Assembly: GCF_003634315.1 (NCBI RefSeq)
Contig: NZ_RBXL01000001.1
Span: 3,204,501 to 3,268,500, forward strand
Length of the DNA: 64,000 nucleotides
Source of the DNA: Thiocapsa rosea
Lineage (GTDB): Bacteria; Pseudomonadota; Gammaproteobacteria; Chromatiales; Chromatiaceae
Direction of reading: 5' to 3'
Shown here one piece after another: positions 61,941 to 64,000 of the stretch (position 1 is the stretch's first letter; each line of letters begins with the position of its first letter). The position numbers were made by a program, and so were the translations under genes. The notes under the pieces were generated by a model. That model was not told where the DNA came from. It ran no database searches and saw nothing but the letters and a program-made list of their open reading frames with translations.

Positions 61941-62948
61941 ATGTACGTCGTCGGACTGGATATCGGCTATTCGAATGTGAAGATCGCGGCAGGGCCTCGC
62001 GGAGACCTGCAGCGACTCATCGTGCGCCCGGCCGGAGCCGCTCCGCGGGAGCGTCTGGGCGAGCGCATCGGCGCGGCCGCGGAGGAGGGCAGCGCGACGG
62101 GCACGGCCGTCGATCGGCCGGTCCCGGTCGATCTGGACGGCGTGCTCTGGGCGGCGGCAATCGAGCCCGAGCGCTTCGAGGACTGGCAGCGCCCGCTGCA
62201 CGAAGACTATCCGGCCACCCCGAGCTATCACGCCCTGGCCCTGGCCGCGCTGCAGCTGACGGGGCAGCGCGCCATCGACGTGGTCGTGACCGGGCTGCCG
62301 GTCGCCCAAGCCGGCGACCCTCGCCGTCGGGAGCGCCTGAAGCGGCTTCTGACCGGGCGGCACGGCAACGGCGAGGCGCGCCTCGAGGTCGGGGAGGTGC
62401 GGGTCGTTCCGCAGCCGATCGGCGCCTACCTCGATCTGGTCTATGCCGCGACGGACGAGGAGATCCTCGAGCGCATCGAGACCGGCACCGTCATCGTGCT
62501 GGACGCCGGCTTCTATTCCTTCGATTGGGCGCTCGTCGTCAAAGGGGAGCTGCGCCGCAGCGCCAGCGGCACCAGCCTGGAGGCCATGTCGGTGCTGCTG
62601 GAGCGGGCCGCCCAGGAAGCCGCGGCCGAGGCGGGCGGCAAACCCCAGCCGCTGGGTCTGGAGGCCGCACTGCGTGCCGGGCGCGCACATGTGCTGCAGG
62701 CCGGACATCGCCTGTCGGTGCCGACCCTGCTCGGGCGTGTGGCCGGACCGGTCTGCGCGGTCGCCCTGGAGAGCCTGCGCCGATCCCTGCGCCGCGAGAG
62801 CGCGAGCGTGGATCTTGTGTTGATCGCCGGAGGCGGCGGAAGCTATTACGTGCGGGCGGCGGCCGGGCTGTTTCCGGGTGCGACGGTCGTGGTGGCCCCG
62901 GATCCGATCGGTGCGAACGCACGGGGGTTTCATCGCTATGCCGGCTGA
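61941..62948 (+). CDS. ParM/StbA-like actin-fold segregation protein
   Basis: The 335-residue product has an actin-like ATPase fold: phosphate-1 VVGLDIGYSNVKIAAGP, the connect-1 stretch QPIGAYLDLVYAATDEEILE, phosphate-2 GTVIVLDAGFYSFDWALVV and the adenosine motif DLVLIAGGGGSYYVRAAAGL FPGATVVV. Such ParM-like proteins stabilise plasmids, and SXT/R391-type elements carry a comparable gene. The ATG at 61941 follows GGGCGGAGCC. It is coupled to the following small gene by an 11-base overlap, which would be the ParR-like partner by position. Confidence 0.85.
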   Translation: MYVVGLDIGYSNVKIAAGPRGDLQRLIVRPAGAAPRERLGERIGAAAEEGSATGTAVDRPVPVDLDGVLWAAAIEPERFEDWQRPLHEDYPATPSYHALALAALQLTGQRAIDVVVTGLPVAQAGDPRRRERLKRLLTGRHGNGEARLEVGEVRVVPQPIGAYLDLVYAATDEEILERIETGTVIVLDAGFYSFDWALVVKGELRRSASGTSLEAMSVLLERAAQEAAAEAGGKPQPLGLEAALRAGRAHVLQAGHRLSVPTLLGRVAGPVCAVALESLRRSLRRESASVDLVLIAGGGGSYYVRAAAGLFPGATVVVAPDPIGANARGFHRYAG

Positions 62949-63210
62949 GGCGCGCTCCCGCGATCTGCTGCGTGCCGTGGTCAACATCGGCCCGTCCCAG
63001 CCCGAGCTGCTCGCGGATCTCGTGCAGTTGCCCAAGCGCTCGCGGGCCGCCCGGCTGCGCCACCTCGCCGCCGTCGGGTTGTTGACGATCAAAGGCGGTG
63101 CCGTTGCGCTTGCCAAGGTCGCACCGGCAACGCCGTCGACGCCCGACGATCCGGCGGCACTGCGGCGCCGGGATCGACTCGTCGGTCGGCTGGGGCGGGT
63201 CGATGATTAA
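62938..63210 (+). CDS. Small partner protein with winged-helix-like region
   Basis: The 90-residue product reads ARSRDLLRAVVNIGPSQPEL LADLVQLPKRSRAARLRHLA AVGLLTIKGGAVAL, a pattern consistent with a small winged-helix DNA-binding domain, followed by a basic tail (RRRDRLVGRLGR). It overlaps the ParM-like gene by 11 bases and the transglycosylase gene by 8 bases. Position suggests the centromere-binding adaptor of the ParM-like filament; the sequence does not prove it. Confidence 0.65.
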   Translation: MPAEARSRDLLRAVVNIGPSQPELLADLVQLPKRSRAARLRHLAAVGLLTIKGGAVALAKVAPATPSTPDDPAALRRRDRLVGRLGRVDD

Positions 63211-64000
63211 GTGCGCCTGGTTTGCCGGTGTCCTCTGCGGTGTGCTGGCCACGACCGTGTCGGTCCATGCCGCGCCGGAAGCAATCGACGGCGCACCCGT
63301 CGGTACGCCCGACAGCCACGGCCAAGCATCGCTGCCGTCGGTCTGGGCCGAACCGGCAGGGGCTCAAGGGATCGAACCGCATCTGCTCTATGCCGCCGCG
63401 CTGTCGGCGAGCGGGCGGATCGCGAACGGGCAGGCCGCGCCGTGGCCCTGGACGCTCGTCGTGGACGGGCGTCGCGTGCACTACGCGACCCGCGAGGACG
63501 CGCAACGCGCCCTGGACGACGCCTCGTCGGACGCGGCGACAGACCTCGCGGTCGGACTCCTGGCCGTGCCGGTGCGCCACCTGTGGTTCGGCGGCACGCC
63601 GGCCGAATTGTTGGATCCGGCGCGCAACCTCGCGCGCGGGGCCGCGCTGATCGCCGTCGGCCTGCGCGCCTATCCGAGCAACCCGGCGCGGGGGATCGGT
63701 CAGTATCGCGCGGCATCGGACACCGCTGCCGAGACCCTCGGCGCGCGGATCCTCGCGCTCGCCGAGGCGCTGAGCGATCCGGCCACCGGGTTTGCGCCAT
63801 CTCCCGAACAGTCTTCCGCGCCTTCCGGGGCTCCGGCATCCGGCCCGCGTATTCGAACGGTCACGGCGGGCCTCCGTGCCCGCTGCATCGACCCTGACAA
63901 ACAACCCGTCGCCGCGCTCGTGGAGGCCGCCGCGCGCCGCCACGGCGTGGATCCGGCGTTCGCGCTCGCGATCGCCCGGCGCGAAAGTGCGTTCCGTCAG
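63203..64000 (+). CDS. Two-domain lytic transglycosylase (cut by window edge)
   Basis: The 266 readable residues from ATG 63203 start with a signal peptide (IKCAWFAGVLCGVLATTVSV HA). The first domain resembles conjugation-linked SLT transglycosylases: GIEPHLLYAAALSASGR, PWPWTLVVDGRRVHYATRED AQRALDDA, LLDPARNLARGAALIAVGLR and GIGQYRAA. But the catalytic glutamate of the usual ESG motif is alanine (residue 69) and GLMQ is GLLA. A second SLT domain begins near residue 240 (AALVEAAARRHGVDPAFALA IARRESAFRQ) and keeps the glutamate (residue 261); it runs off the window. The active second domain could open the peptidoglycan for the conjugation channel. Confidence 0.8.
   Translation, partial: MIKCAWFAGVLCGVLATTVSVHAAPEAIDGAPVGTPDSHGQASLPSVWAEPAGAQGIEPHLLYAAALSASGRIANGQAAPWPWTLVVDGRRVHYATREDAQRALDDASSDAATDLAVGLLAVPVRHLWFGGTPAELLDPARNLARGAALIAVGLRAYPSNPARGIGQYRAASDTAAETLGARILALAEALSDPATGFAPSPEQSSAPSGAPASGPRIRTVTAGLRARCIDPDKQPVAALVEAAARRHGVDPAFALAIARRESAFRQ

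Overview
The window is a high-GC proteobacterial chromosome segment. Gene content (DsrE-like sulfur-carrier protein, thioredoxin-fold proteins, many Uma2-type and transposase genes) would fit a gammaproteobacterium, possibly a purple sulfur bacterium. That placement is inference: no rRNA or other marker gene is present.

Left part (1-29 kb) is chromosomal but worn. It holds the end of rtcB, small secreted and DUF genes, a redox cluster (ArsR-rhodanese fusion, TlpA thioredoxin, DUF255 protein), a DsrE / PLP-sulfur-enzyme pair, a TVP38 membrane protein and a methyltransferase. Next comes a catabolic-looking block: AraC regulator, metallo-beta-lactamase-fold hydrolase, SMP-30 lactonase, sulfatase, outer-membrane transporter. 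A patatin lipoprotein, a DUF2092 protein and mgtE follow. Remnants are scattered through it (umuC, HD hydrolase, fadE, nifS, traG-like, cupin, DUF1778, AraC, transposase). Two related families of about 85-bp elements with terminal inverted repeats TTAAACCGCG recur eight times, twice as a close pair. An ISL3-family element (15597-17089, 8-bp target duplication TTCGCTGG) splits the AraC gene.

Middle part (29-38 kb) is a defence island that starts beside the 3' half of a tRNA-Arg(CCG) gene, probably an attachment-site scar. It carries an AbiE toxin-antitoxin pair with inverted-repeat operators, then a Gabija-like pair (OLD-family nuclease and UvrD-like helicase). The nuclease gene is cut just before its Walker A motif by a second ISL3-family element (35914-37492, 8-bp duplication CGAAAAGT).

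The 38.9-49.0 kb region is a three-level nest. A cytochrome P450 gene is interrupted by an 8774-bp transposon (39640-48413, 5-bp duplication GTGCC). That transposon's DDE transposase gene is interrupted by a recombinase-in-trio (RIT) element (about 41455-46758). The third RIT recombinase gene is interrupted by a DUF6399-transposase IS (43860-45730, 8-bp duplication TTGGAGCG). At every level, removing the insert plus one duplication restores an open, in-frame gene.

Right part (49-64 kb) has dinB and then conjugation genes on the minus strand: MobH-type relaxase, TraD, two small proteins, TraL, TraE, TraK, TraB. This order resembles SXT/R391-type elements. On the plus strand are a ParM-like actin, a small partner and the start of a lytic transglycosylase. 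A small gene upstream of the relaxase is present as one intact and two decayed tandem copies. Genes expected after traB (traV, traA and so on) are absent here, so the conjugative element is either rearranged or split.
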